In this document: positions 22,614 to 34,091 of the stretch, one piece after another
Position numbering within the stretch: position 1 is the first letter of the stretch
How the letters are laid out: every line of letters starts with the position of its first letter
Assembly: GCA_037976565.1 (NCBI GenBank)
Contig: CP137675.1
Coordinates: 2,675,323-2,739,322, forward strand
Source: Mesocentrotus franciscanus
Lineage: Eukaryota; Echinodermata; Echinoidea; Camarodonta; Strongylocentrotidae
Direction: 5' to 3'
DNA: 64,000 nt
Notes under the pieces: model-generated
The model's database searches: none
Told to the model about the DNA's origin: nothing
What the model saw: the letters and a program-made list of their open reading frames with translations, nothing else
Position numbers and translations under genes: made by a program

Positions 22614-23098
22614 TAGAAGGGGTCTGTTCGCTATTAATACGGACCGTTATTCATAAGAACCGCTATTCATAATTTGAGAAAAGGGTTGCTATTCATAATA
22701 TAAACTCCCAAGTCTGCTACAATATAAAATCGTCCCATTTCTATGCTACTAGTCTCCTTTCAGACGTTTATATTTTCCAGTTATTCCCCCCATGCAGTTA
22801 TATGCAATCTTTACGTCTCTCCCACGGACATAGAATTGTTTAAATGTCTATAACCTCTCTCTTTCTCTATATATCTACTCATATCTCGCTCTCTCTCTCT
22901 TCATCTCTCCGTTAACACCATAGACCCTTTGAAAAAAAGACAGACCACCTCATTCGTCAAGTGAGATTTTTGAATCTCGTTATTATTTTATAAAAATGGT
23001 GTAACTGCTTTTTGTACAGGGTCAATGGTCATATTGTCTCAATCTATATTCCATAGATCCATAATGATCAATGCTTCAAAGATAAAACTTGACATATA
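22614..23098. other. Unique sequence after copy B homology ends
   Basis: Similarity to copies A/C stops near 22613. The stretch has repeated CTATTCATAA-type words near 22630-22710 and CT-rich microsatellite at 22855-22915. No gene was recognised. Confidence 0.4.
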
Positions 23099-23474
23099 AG
23101 GCGGTGTCAGACACAATTTTCCCCACCCATCTTGAATTAACTAGATTTTAAAAATCTAGATAATTAATTTACGTTGGTGTCAGACAGGTGACAGACATGC
23201 TACAAATAATCTGGATAACAATTATCTGGATTATTGATGGACCATTGCGCATGCACCGTTCAGGTAGATTAGCATTGTGACATCACACGGTCAATCAAAA
23301 GTTATGCGCAATGACAATGACAATTTATTCTCATGTCACCCACATTGGGGTATTGGAGAAGTTTACAAACAGTTTGAATTTGTCAATTTAACACTGTAAA
23401 ATATACAATTCGAATCGAATAATGTTAATCAATAAAAAATAACACTATCGACAGTAGTGAGAAAAATTATATTG

Positions 23475-23517
<43 letters not shown>

Positions 23518-26500
23518 TATTAATAATGATAATAATTACAAAACAAAACTATAACAATAATTACAACGATAATTAATGACAACAATCAATGGAAACAATT
23601 GAAAAGGAAAGTTACTGGCACCAGTAAATAGATATTTGAATTAATGAATTACTGAAAATATTCTTGATATCAATTTAATAATTTAATATAAGACATAAAA
23701 GAGAAACATAAAGTTGATATTGAACTCACAACATGTTTTGTTCACATATACTTAAATGAATTAATGAAAACGAAGCATTATTTTTCGATAGAATTTAACT
23801 AAGTTTAAACGTGTTTGTACGTTATAAGAGTTATAAAGCTGATCCATTTTCAGTGTATTTGGCCTTTCAATAAAATATTTATCGATGAACAATTTTCTGT
23901 CTGAACGAAAGGCAGGGCATACAAACAAATAATGAAACTCATCTCCAAGCGATTGCAAATGGCAGAGCGTAAATAGCCTCATTTCCCTGGGAGTATTTGA
24001 ATATCTACCTGCTACAATCGGCAGGTAATGATTGCCACATCGAAAACGACTTAAAATTGTCCGATCTCTTTTAATGAGATCGATTAAGTATCTTTCTAAA
24101 CATGAAGAATGTTTGAAGATTCGATAATTAACACAATGCGAATTATCGTACATACAAGCAGACCAATACTGAGCATGAGAATCTTTCAATCGACGTTCCA
24201 CGGTTTGTTTGACCCACTCACAGCTAGTATTTTCACAAATTTCGCATAAATTAGACATCCCCATATTGTCCAGAGTCAGCTTGATTTTGTTTAACCAAGG
24301 TGCCTGATAGATATTCTGCACAAAGAGTAATTTTAAGATAATATACACCTTACCAGAAAATTTATCTTGTCCACTATGTACAATCCTACACCAGAAGTTT
24401 ATCATTCTGCTTTCGATATATTTCTCAAGTTTAAGCCTCCCCAATTCACCAAGTATCATACAATTCGCAGTTGTTTTGCTCACAGAAAGGGCTCGCTTAC
24501 AAAATTTCATGTGGAAAATTTCAAGATCATGTAGCACTTCAAATCCCCATATCTCACTTCCACAGAGCAGAATAGGCAACACAAGTTGATCAAATAATTC
24601 CAAGAGGATATCAATAGGTAAGTGCAGTTGGTAAGTTTTAGATAATAGACTATACATTGCTCGTCTAGCTTGATTGAGTCGCTTAATTTGTGCTTTGCGA
24701 AATTTTTGTTGTAATTAAAAGTAGTACCAAGATAGACGTATTCATCAACAACTTCTACAATATCATCATCAAATTTAAATATAGGAATTTTTCGAACTTT
24801 ACCACGAGAAAATACAACAACTTTGGTTTTAGCTGTGTTGACTTGAATAAACCATTTCTTACAGTAATCAGATACCGCATCAAGAGCAAATTGAAGATCA
24901 CTTTCAGTATGTGCAAGAACTATCGTATCGTCTGCATACAGTAATGTAATAAGCCTGAGATATACATCTATAACATTTTGATACGCAGCTGCATCAGTTT
25001 TGTCAGGAAGAATATTTATTCCTCAAAACTTATTCCTCAAAACCTTTCGCAAATGAATTCTTTGAAGTCATTTAAAAAAAGGGCAAATAGCATCGGAGAT
25101 AAATTTTCTCCTTGTCACACACTAATGTTACAATCAAATAAAGAAGACTTTTGTGTACCAGAAATTACACATGACTTAGCCTGAGCATACATATGCTTAA
25201 TTACATTGAAAAAGTTACCATTACCATTATTCTTAAGTAATTTATTCCAAAGAGAACTCCTGTCAACCAAATCAAATGCCTTCTTGTAGTCAATAAATGC
25301 ACAATAAACCCTCTCTTTTGAAGAGAGATATGAAACGATCACTGAATGGAGAACAAAAATATGATCAAGCGTTGAATGACCATTTCGAAAACCAGCCTGT
25401 TCCTCACCAAGCATTTCATTATCTTCGAGATAAGACGTAAGTCACTCATTCAAGACTGCTGTAAACAGCTTGCCAAGACAACTAAGCAATGTTGTTCATC
25501 TATAGTTGTTGGGATCATTAGGATTTCCTTTCTTCTTATAAAGAGGGTGAATTAACCCTATTGTCCATTCAGATGGTACAATTCCACTTTCAAATACAAT
25601 GTTAAATAACCTAACGATTACTGATAAAACAGGATTTGTGCTACACTTCAAAAATTCATTTAGAACTAAATCATCGCCATGTGTCTTACCATTTTTCAGC
25701 CTATTTATTTGACGTGTTACTTCCTGCTTATAGAAGGATTGATACATTGATTGCTCGAATGAATTTGGTCAGGTTCAAATATATCTGCATTGTCTCTATG
25801 ATTTTGGCTCAGACTACGAAAGTGTTGTTCAAGAGAATGAATTTCAATTGTTTTTTTTTTCATTACTTAAACCGTTAGCTGAATTAATAATTTTCCAATA
25901 TGCTTGAGGCTGATTGATTTTAAGATTTCTTAATTCACTGTGGATTTTCATATCAAAGTTGTTTTGAGCTGAACGAATAGCTTTTTTATACATTTTCTTA
26001 ACTTTGGTATATTCTTTTTCAATACTATCAGACTTGTCAATCTTCCTAAGATTTTTAAGATCAAATTACTGAGCCCTTAACCGAGCACAATTTGCATCAA
26101 ACCATGGTTTCCCATTTCGACCAGATTTACAAGGTTTATGATTTCCATAGGTTTTTACCATTCCACTTTTTTTGGCCGCCGTAAGGTAAATATTTTTTAA
26201 TAAACAAGCTACATTATCGATTGATTCCTGATCAACCTGAATGTCGTGACCCTCCAAACGATCGACAGCATAATGTATATTATATTTTCAACTAGACTTT
26301 GATCGATGTTATCAATAAAATCTTTAGCAGAATTTACACTCCATTTAACTTTCGTTGATGATCCCGAATCTTTTTTCACTTTTTCTTCACTTTTACGTTT
26401 TTCATATCTGCTTTCGATATTCAATCTTAATACAATGGATTGTGTTTATCAGACATTAAAGGATCAAATACATCAACCGCAAAATTATTGAGAAAATTAA

Positions 26501-27952
26501 ATAATTCGAGCGATGCGGCACAATAATCGATGGTACTTGTGTTAGCACATGTAAAATCACCTTGTTTATCCACGCCTACACGACCATTTCCAATAATTAG
26601 TTTAAAATGTCTACGAAGTTTAAGAAATCTTTTGCCGTGGTTATTAATAACAGCGTCGCTGTTACATCTTCTCAAACTTATGTTAGAAGTCTGAAAATCC
26701 ACAGTATCGATATAATCGTTAATAGAATCATTCACATACTGACTGTTGGCGCAATCCTCAATTTGAGAATAACTAGAGATTTCATTTTCATCACCCGTTC
26801 TTGCATTATCTCCTAAAAGACAAAATGGCATATTATGTACACTGTTTAACATGAGAAAATCAGAAGCAATGTCATCAAACATAGACTCGTTGTAATATTT
26901 AGAATTTTCAGGAGGAATGTAAACAGCACCAAGTATAAAAGGAAATCCAAATGCCTTCTCGCAGATCTTTAACCAAAATACTGTTTCGGATTTAACCTGT
27001 TTAATAATTGACACAAAATTGAATATTTTTTTCTTCTTAGTAGAACACCAATTCCATGAACACCATCAAATGGAAAGTTGCTTTGACTTGGTTTTTCTTT
27101 AAACAGGTATTTTAAGCCATCTGGTAAAATAGATTCATGAATATCATCAGCTCTAGTTTCACTTAAACATACAATACGAAAATCCTTAATGTACTGTTCT
27201 AATATTCCATCATTTAATTTTCTTTTTAACCCGCAAACGTTTAAACTTAAAAAATTAGCATACTTCGTTAACGAATTCACCGGGCCGACGTATCCCTACC
27301 CCATCAAGAACAGACCCGATGAACGAAGGCGGTCTTCGGACCACCCGATCTTCAGCAGGTCATCAGGAGTGTCGATGGACACCTTCGAACCGCCATTCAG
27401 TATGCAAAAGATTTTGCTGTCAATGGTCCAAACCTTGCTGATGTTTTCCCGGTCTTCTCTCACTTTCCTCAACATCTTTGCTCGGAGCAAGGAGATATCA
27501 AAACTCTCCTTGCTCGGAGCGAAGTAAGATCTTCAGCAATGAAGATGTCCCGCTTCGTCTCCCTCAGACTCTGCTTGTTTCTCATGTACTCCGTCCTCTT
27601 CTCCCTCCGCACGAAATTTTCGCAATTAACGCGTCTCATTAAATGCGCACTAATATAATAATTGTGCGCAGGTTATGATAGCGTGTTAAGAACCATATGC
27701 CTGCCAATCATTAAGTTAAAGTTGACCTTAAACTGAACTTTAATAGGATTTTTTTCTTCAACATTGGTGACAGACAGAAAAACCCCGTCAAAAATCCCTT
27801 GAAAAATCCTTTCAAGGGAGAATTTTCTTGTTTCGTTAGAAATTTTTGAAGGATTTTTAAGGGATAATTGATGACAGACAGCCAATTATGCGGATAACTA
27901 AAATCTGGATAACTATTTTCCGGATAATTGGCCTTTGTCTGACACCGCCTAT
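23099..27952. mobile_element. 4.85-kb structure bounded by AGGCGGTGTCAGACA inverted ends
   Basis: AGGCGGTGTCAGACA at the left and its exact reverse complement TGTCTGACACCGCCT at the right face each other. Subterminal blocks with ATCTGGATAA/TTATCCGG-type words recur at both ends. The simplest reading is a non-autonomous DNA transposon split by a LINE (23473-27620) that inserted into it. No transposase was seen, and the target duplication is unclear. Confidence 0.6.
23473..27620 (-). mobile_element. Degraded full-length-type non-LTR retrotransposon
   Basis: On the - strand the order is: an ORF1-like end with SKIFCILNGGSKVSIDTPDD; an AP endonuclease (FLSLNVCGLKRKL, ILGAVYIPPENSKY, FCLLGDNARTGDE, with the expected D-N of a GDFN/GDxN site); and a reverse transcriptase. 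The RT carries FRNGHSTLDHIF, FIDYKKAFDLVD, and YADDTIV at 24927-24938. A C-terminal domain follows with PILLCGSEIWGFEVLHDLE. Stops and frameshifts break it into several pieces, so it is inactive as assembled. A (TTA)n tail on the - strand marks its 3' end near 23475. Confidence 0.85.
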
Positions 27953-28489
27953 TATGTAAACTAAAATACGTATCACCTAGAAAATTTGTCAAGTACAAAT
28001 TCAGGTCAAATTTTATTTCATTCCATTAACAGCCGTTTTCGTACGATAGGTACTCATTCCCTTACAAAATTGAATAAGTGTATTTGGACACTTTGAAAAA
28101 GCATGAATTTATGAAGTAATGTTTTCAACATGAAATGCATCAACATCTAACATATACATTAGTTCATAGAGCTGTTGCCCGGTGAGTGAGTGCATGTGAC
28201 CCACAAAAGTTCACATTTTCAGCAAGATTATTTGCTGTTTGCTGAAAGTTTGCTAATCTGATTAATTAATTAACACAATAAAGACTATTGAGGAAAAAAG
28301 TTTCTCTCGAAAGGCAGTTTTCAATATCAGATTTCAAATTTAATATTGAACCATTATTCCTAACCCTGAACAAGGTTTTGTTCTTTTAACTCTTATATGG
28401 TTACCTATGTTTTTTTTGGTGTGTGTTATTCTATTTTATTTTGATGGTAGCTGACTTGCAAATGGCTATTTTGTTTGTTTTATATTTAG
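27953..28489. other. Spacer upstream of the ZP exons
   Basis: AT-rich sequence without a recognised exon. The bases just before 28490 form a plausible acceptor (TTTTATATTTAG). An in-frame ATG at 28444 and another at 28462 precede it, so a short alternative N-terminus cannot be excluded. Confidence 0.4.
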
Positions 28490-28707
28490 AGTCGACCTTA
28501 GTGGACCAGATAACACTGACGTGTGCGTCTGACAGTTTCACGGTTCGAGTTCCGTATGCATTGCTGGACGGGCTGAAACCAGAAGAACTCGTTTTGGAGA
28601 ATAATATGAACTGCACTGGTGTGAACGATTCCTCGGGTTTTGTCAACATCACGTCAAAGCTGGAAGACTGTGGGACTAAACTCACTGAAGAAACTGTTAT
28701 GGAAGAT
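28490..28707 (+). CDS. ZP gene exon a: ZP-N first part
   Basis: The exon enters in phase 1 and leaves in phase 0 at GTAAGT. It encodes the start of a ZP-N domain with cysteines in LTCAS, NNMNCTG and LEDCGT, the last being the very common CGT of ZP-N. N-glycosylation sequons NCT and NDS/NIT are present. If instead translation started at the ATG at 28444 or 28462, only a very short hydrophobic leader would be added. Confidence 0.8.
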
Positions 28708-31700
28708 GTAAGTTTTTACAATTATCATGATTATAATGTGCGTTTAGTGTGGGAAGGTGTATGTGAGTTTCCGTTTGGCGGGTTCAAAGACGAAAATGTC
28801 AACAATCAATTAGTTGTGATGATCTTCTCCTCTAAATAATGACGAAGAATGGTAATAACACACATATCAGGTGTTAAGATTGGTTGCGGATAGGATTTAA
28901 AAACTGGTTCGTTGATATGCCGCGGATGAGTCATCTGAATTCTTTTTAGTGATCTTCATAAAACGAATACCAGAGGGATTACTTCGCTGTCAGAGAGCAT
29001 TTGTGATTTTTTTTTTTCGTCCCGTGAAATTGTCATGAATATTGTATTAAAATTTCAACAAGTAAAGGGGATTTTAAAAAAAAGTCAAATAAACATCATG
29101 TTGCTTGAAATGCATTTAATAGCTATGAATGAACAATGATGTAATGTGATTATGGTCCTGTTATCTGCTTTGGATTACCAAAGCAGGGAAAGGTCATTTT
29201 TGTAATCGTTGATACTTTCATTGCAGGATAAAACTTATTACTATGACGTCTACAAGAACCGCGTGGTAGCGTATTCACCAACTGGAGTGGTCTCCGGCCC
29301 TTCGGTCGACCTACCCATCACCTGCACGTACGATAGAGATAAACTGGTCGATGCCGTGAGCTACGAACTCCAGAATTATACCATATCTCTTTCCTCGCCG
29401 AAGACGGCACCTACCAATTCCAGTTCTTTGTGTATACGGACGATAATTTCACCGTCGTCGATGACAGTGTCGTTTACGTCGATTTGGACGAGGATGTATT
29501 CTTTGGAATTTCGTTGCTGGGCGGTGGAGAGTCTCTTCGAGTCAACGCCCGAACCTGTTGGGCTACGCCCTCTTACACGTCGACGGATAACATCCGTTGG
29601 GATTTGGTCTCCGATGGGTTAGTACTTGGTTTCTTGTTACCCCCAATCATCGTCTGCTAAGAGCCAGAGGGACATTATCTAATTGAAAATTGCATATCTG
29701 TTACGCCCTCTAGTTCTGAGATGATTTCATGGTTGCTTGTTTTTATCTCTTTCACAAATTCATCGCCAAAGTTTTATTTCGAAACAATTCTGCTGATTTG
29801 AAAATCCTTTATATATTTGTTTGTCATTTCCACTAGCTATCTATGATACAGCAAGCCATAGATACCTTATTGTACTGATCACTTTTATAATGATAATGGC
29901 AATACAAACCAAACCTTATCTAATACTATCCTTGATTCTGCCCAACCCTTATTCGCCACCCCCTCCCTCCTCCCCACGATGTCAATGTTTGTTTGACCAT
30001 TCTTTGATATGTTGTTTAAGACAATTCGTTGAGAGGTCTGCTAGTTAGCATGGTCTGTTTTGCTTGAATGAAAATTTAAATTATTCTTTGTTTGGCTTTC
30101 TACTATCGTTTCGGTCCGGCCAGCTGCCCCAAGGACAGCTCCCTGATATTCTACGAAGATACGAACCGCGCTCTCTTCAGATTGTCCAGTTTTCGATTTC
30201 TTGATCAAGGCGATTCGGTAAGTATTTATTATCCCCTCGCCGACGAAGTCGGAGGGGATATAGAAACGCCGCTGTCCGTCCTTCCTTCCTTCCTTCCGTG
30301 CGTCCGTCCGTCCGTTCGTAACAAATTTGGTTTCCGATCAATAACTTCAGTAATGTTTGACGGATTTTAATGAAGTTTGATATGAAGGTTCATGGTATCG
30401 AAATACAGGCTAAGTTCGATTTCGGAGTATGTAGGTCAAAGGTCAAAGGTCATAGCTCATTAAATATGCCAATCTAGTTTCCGTTCGATAACTTTAATAA
30501 TGTTTGACGGATTTTAATCAAATTTGATATGAAGGTGCATGGTATCAAAACACAGCCTAAGTTAAATTTCCGAGTATGTAGGTCAAAGGTCAAAGCTCAT
30601 TAAATATGCGAATCTGGTTTCCGATCGATAACTTTAGTAATGTTTGGCGGATTTTAATGAAATTTGATATGAAGGTACATGGAATCAAAACACAGCCTAA
30701 GTTTGATTTCGGGGTATGTAGGTCAAAGGTCATAGCTCATTAAATATGCGAATCTGGTTTCCGTTCGATAACTTTAATAATGTTTGACGGATTTTAATCA
30801 AATTTGATATGAAGGTACATGGTATCAAAACACAGCCTAAGTTCAATTTCCGAGTATGTAGGTCAAATGTCAGAGCTCATTAAATATGCGAATCTGGTTT
30901 CCGATCGATAACTTTAGTACTGTTTGACGGATTTTAATCAAATTTGATATGAAGGTACATGGTATCAAAACACAGCCTAAGTTTGATTTCGGAGTATGCA
31001 GGTCAAACGTCATAGCTCATTAAATATGCGAATCTGGTTTCCGATCGATAACTTTAGTAATGTTTGACAGATTTTAATGAAATTTGATATGAAGGTACAT
31101 GGTATCATAACACAGCCTAAGTTTGATTTCGGAGTATGTAGGTCAAAGGTGAAAGGTCATAGCTCATTAAATATGCAAAAACACCTAATTACATATGTGA
31201 AAATGTGGTTAACTTCCTTGCCTAGTAACATAATAGTATAGTCTAATGGAGGTAACTTGTTCTGACGTATATAGGCCATTTGTACCCTGCGAGGGGATGC
31301 TACGCTTTGCCTTGACTTTTCTAGTTTTGATTTATCTTGATGATAATATCCAAAGTATAAGTAATAAGGTGAATCATCTTAATCATTAGTCATGGTCGTG
31401 TTTAAAGGGATTGGGTATTTTTGCCTCAGATTGTAAACAAAATCCTGGATTTAGCTCATGCTGCAATCAAATTATAATCCTTTAGGTCAGTCAGGAATCC
31501 CATGACTTTTACAAGCCGATCGCCTGTCTGATTATCAAGATATTTATGATTGGAATTAGAAATGTAAAAAACTGTTTGCCAAACAGTTTTGAACAACACT
31601 ACAGTGTATTGGCGAAAATGAGTATGGTAAAACCGGTCTCTCAAATATTTTTACTTTTTTGAAGCACTGATAATTTTGAAGCGCAATTTTGTTTAAGGCT

Positions 31701-32321
31701 TCAATAATGTCACAGACACTGATAACATGTAAGGCCATGCATCTCAGATTTGTAACCTTTAAGGAGATAAAGCGAGACTTATGATAACACAATTCACGTG
31801 TTAATGTACAAGCCCTTGTCCCTTGTCACTTATACTCTGCCCCATGTCTAGAACCAAACACAAGTCCGTGGAGGTAACATTTCACAACAATACTCCCTTT
31901 TTTAAAGGTCTACATCCATTGTGACGTATTGGTGTGTGAGCTTACAAATTCGCAGTGTAAACAGCCCTGGAACGATTGCGGTGGTGGTGGTGGTCGGCGA
32001 CGACGGCGGAGCGCGGCACACATCGGGCCGACCAGGAGAAAGAGGTTGAGAGTCGGGCCGTTCAGACGGATGGAATCAGCGTACAGCCGTTACGTTTTAC
32101 CCGATTCCTCTCGACACGAAGGTAGGGGTCCAATACTCAAATATTTTTCACTGTTGAAAGAAAGACAGTTAAAGTAATGATATTGTAAGAAAGAAAATGA
32201 TATATAGGTAGAGAGAGAAGGAGAGAGAGAGACAGACAGATAGAGAGAGACAGAGACAGATAGAAACTGAGACAGAGACAGAGACAGAGAGAGAATGAGA
32301 GACAGAGAAAGAGGGAGAGAC

Positions 32322-32358
<37 letters not shown>

Positions 32359-32949
32359 ACGGATAGACATAGAGAGATGGAGAGAAGGGGCGAGTCTGAT
32401 TACCACAGAGAAGAACAGAGATGGGACAGGGAAGTGAACGAGGGTATTTGCATGACAAATAAGTGATAAAAAGATAACTAAGCACGAGACAGTCGAACAA
32501 ATAATAAAAGTAAATAAAGAAAAATACGAGAGATATTGCATATATAAAGAGAAATGAGAATGGAAGTTTTGAAAGCGGAAGGGGAGACAAACATGCACAG
32601 TAGGGAACATATATATATATATACTGATAATACTTCGATATCAGTGGTAAAAATCTCCATAAAAAACAACATATCTGATATTACAACTGCGATATGATAA
32701 TAAAACGTCAATAATTAAAATTGCTGTCTTCTGAGTTCTGACTAAATCTTTATGATGCTCCTGGCGAATTTTCCCCTCCGTCATATCTTTTTTTTTTTCT
32801 TCCACTCTCTCGTAGATTCACCGTCATATATTTCAGAATCCCTAAATAGCTACATCGTCGTTATCGTGAGTTTAGCTGTCATCTGTCTGGTCCTCATAGC
32901 CAGCCTTTCCTTTGTCACCACGAGATTGCTCATGGCGAAGAAGAATTAA
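28490..32949 (+). CDS. Zona-pellucida-domain membrane protein (gene span, 5 exons)
   Basis: Five exons with matching phases give a ZP module followed by basic cleavage sites, a transmembrane helix and a short tail. ZP domains polymerise extracellular proteins. By family knowledge such proteins are made as membrane precursors, cut at a furin-like site and assembled into filaments or matrices. Visible ZP hallmarks are QITLTC, CGTKLTEE, PITCTYDRD, CWATPS, DGCPKD, and VYIHCDVLVC. The N-terminus is not established: the first exon is entered in phase 1, so an upstream exon should exist. One exon has a probable 1-nt deletion. Annotated exon by exon below. Confidence 0.82.
29227..29617 (+). pseudogene. 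ZP gene exon b: ZP-N end and ZP-C start, 1-nt frameshift
   Basis: The exon enters in phase 0 with YYYDVYKNRV and PITCTYDRD, but after NYTISL the reading frame must change. Two positions over, the sequence reads DGTYQFQFFVYTDDNFT, then SLRVNARTCWATPS and NIRWDLVSDG, all typical of ZP-C. The exon is 391 nt where 392 is needed for phases 0 to 2, so one base is missing near 29385-29402. A sequencing error or a genuine null allele would both fit. Confidence 0.8.
30124..30217 (+). CDS. ZP gene exon c: ZP-C middle
   Basis: A 94-nt exon completes the glycine codon before CPKDSSLIFYEDTNRALF and ends RFLDQGDS in phase 0. The GCPxD motif is a strongly conserved ZP-C signature. Confidence 0.85.
30231..31310. 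repeat. 140-bp tandem array in flanked repeat module
   Basis: Six copies of a unit begin near 30324, 30471, 30611, 30751, 30891 and 31031; the last four spacings are exactly 140 bp. Before the array is a palindromic CCCCTCGCCGAC...GTCGGAGGGG block and CCGT/TCCT repeats; after it, at about 31289, is GCGAGGGGATGCTACGC. This arrangement of CTCGCC-type ends around a satellite is known from mobile modules in many marine invertebrates. Each unit has one AGGTCAAAGGTCA-like motif. Confidence 0.85.
31908..32121 (+). CDS. ZP gene exon d: ZP-C end and cleavage region
   Basis: A 214-nt exon, phase 0 to phase 1, starts VYIHCDVLVCELTNSQCKQP, the terminal cysteine cluster of ZP-C. It continues into a glycine run, a five-arginine run, and the basic stretch PTRRKRLRV, which contains a consensus furin site R-R-K-R. 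Proteolysis here would release the ZP protein for polymerisation, as in the family. Confidence 0.85.
32200..32390 (+). repeat. (GA)n/(GACA)n microsatellite
   Basis: Long purine-rich repeat in the last intron of the ZP gene. It creates the spurious serine/leucine-rich open frames on the opposite strand. Confidence 0.9.
32816..32949 (+). CDS. ZP gene exon e: transmembrane helix and stop
   Basis: The last exon enters in phase 1, reads DSPSYISESLNSY, then a hydrophobic helix VVIVSLAVICLVLIASLSFV, a short basic tail ending MAKKN, and stop TAA at 32947-32949. This single-pass C-terminal anchor is the normal end of ZP precursors. Confidence 0.85.
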
Positions 32950-33411
32950 CGTTACATTACCATGGCAACGGCACGATGTTACCATCAGTTCGGATCAGCG
33001 GCTGCCACAGTGCACCTACTCACTGCGGACGATAGAGGGCTCCTATGCACTAGATTAAATCAGAGACTCTGGCCAACTTGGTTTCAGTTGGTCACAACAT
33101 AGCGTAGGCCTATATATTCTGTTGCCCAACTCGACCCGGGTTTGCCAAACTCTCATAATCAATGGCTCTGTAAGATACCAGGCCAGTGCCATGTATAGAT
33201 GGATATTGACAGGAAAAATCGGGTGGTTCAGACTTTTCTATATATTTCGCCCATACATTTACGTGGGCTTGGTGGACGCGAGCTATCATTTTTCATAAAT
33301 TGACATTCTAAAAGATGTGCGTTTATCTTTAGAGGCAGTTTCTTAAAGCAATTATTGATATGAAGAACCCGCTGATGGATAGTTATGGGCCAGTGAGTGC
33401 GGTGTATCTGA

Positions 33412-33417
33412 AATAAA
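33412..33417 (+). promoter_or_regulatory. Candidate poly(A) signal of the ZP gene
   Basis: AATAAA occurs 463 bases after the ZP stop codon and just before the large palindrome. It is the first canonical signal downstream, but is unproven. Confidence 0.35.
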
Positions 33418-33446
33418 ACGAAATTTTTCAGCTAAACATAGATGAC

Positions 33447-34091
33447 AATACGTGCCTTCACGGTTGTTTCATCGCAAAGCATGCCGGGACAGATTCTAGT
33501 ACGCAGTAGATTTTCAGCTTCGCCGCGATCAGCTGTTCCATTGCCAACAACGGGATTGTTATCCTGTCGAATCAACATGACTTCATAATCTTGTACAGGA
33601 TCCGTCATTCTGCAGTGATTTTTTCATTCCAGTATCATTTGTACGGTAATAAACCAAAGTCTGTGATTATGTATTATTTATGACGATCCTTCAACCTAAA
33701 ACACGAATGTTAAGCAGTTTAAGAAGGCAAACCATCGACGCAAACTGCACACACACACACACATTTGAACATATGGGACTATAAATTCATACAGCGGAAC
33801 CCACTCTCATTAGCCCACTTTACTTCGTATTATCAGCTTTATTTTTTGAAGGATCGTCATAAAAATACATAATCACAAACTTTGGTTTCTAACCGTACAA
33901 GTTATACTGGAATGAAAGAAATTCACTGCAGAATAACGGATCCTGTACAAGATTATGATGTTGATTCGACAGGATAAAAATCCCGTTGTTGGCAATGGAA
34001 CAGCTGATCGCGACGAAGGTGAAAATCTACTGCCGGACTAGAAATCTGTCCCGGCATGCTTTGCGATGAAACAACCGTGAAGGCACGTATT
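33447..34091. repeat. Large palindrome, arms of about 248 bp
   Basis: The left arm 33447-33694 and the right arm 33846-34091 are inverted copies with only scattered differences, starting AATACGTGCCTTCACGG and ending in the exact complement. The 151-bp centre is unrelated to the arms. It looks like a foldback or long-TIR non-autonomous DNA element; no transposase fits inside and no target duplication was found. Confidence 0.85.

Noticed and set aside
32090..32610. Two long - strand frames rich in Ser and Leu
   Set aside because: They are translations of the GA/GACA microsatellite in the last ZP intron.
33447..34091. CRISPR-like or hairpin RNA array
   Set aside because: It is one pair of long arms with no repeated spacers, in eukaryotic DNA; a palindromic element is the simpler reading.
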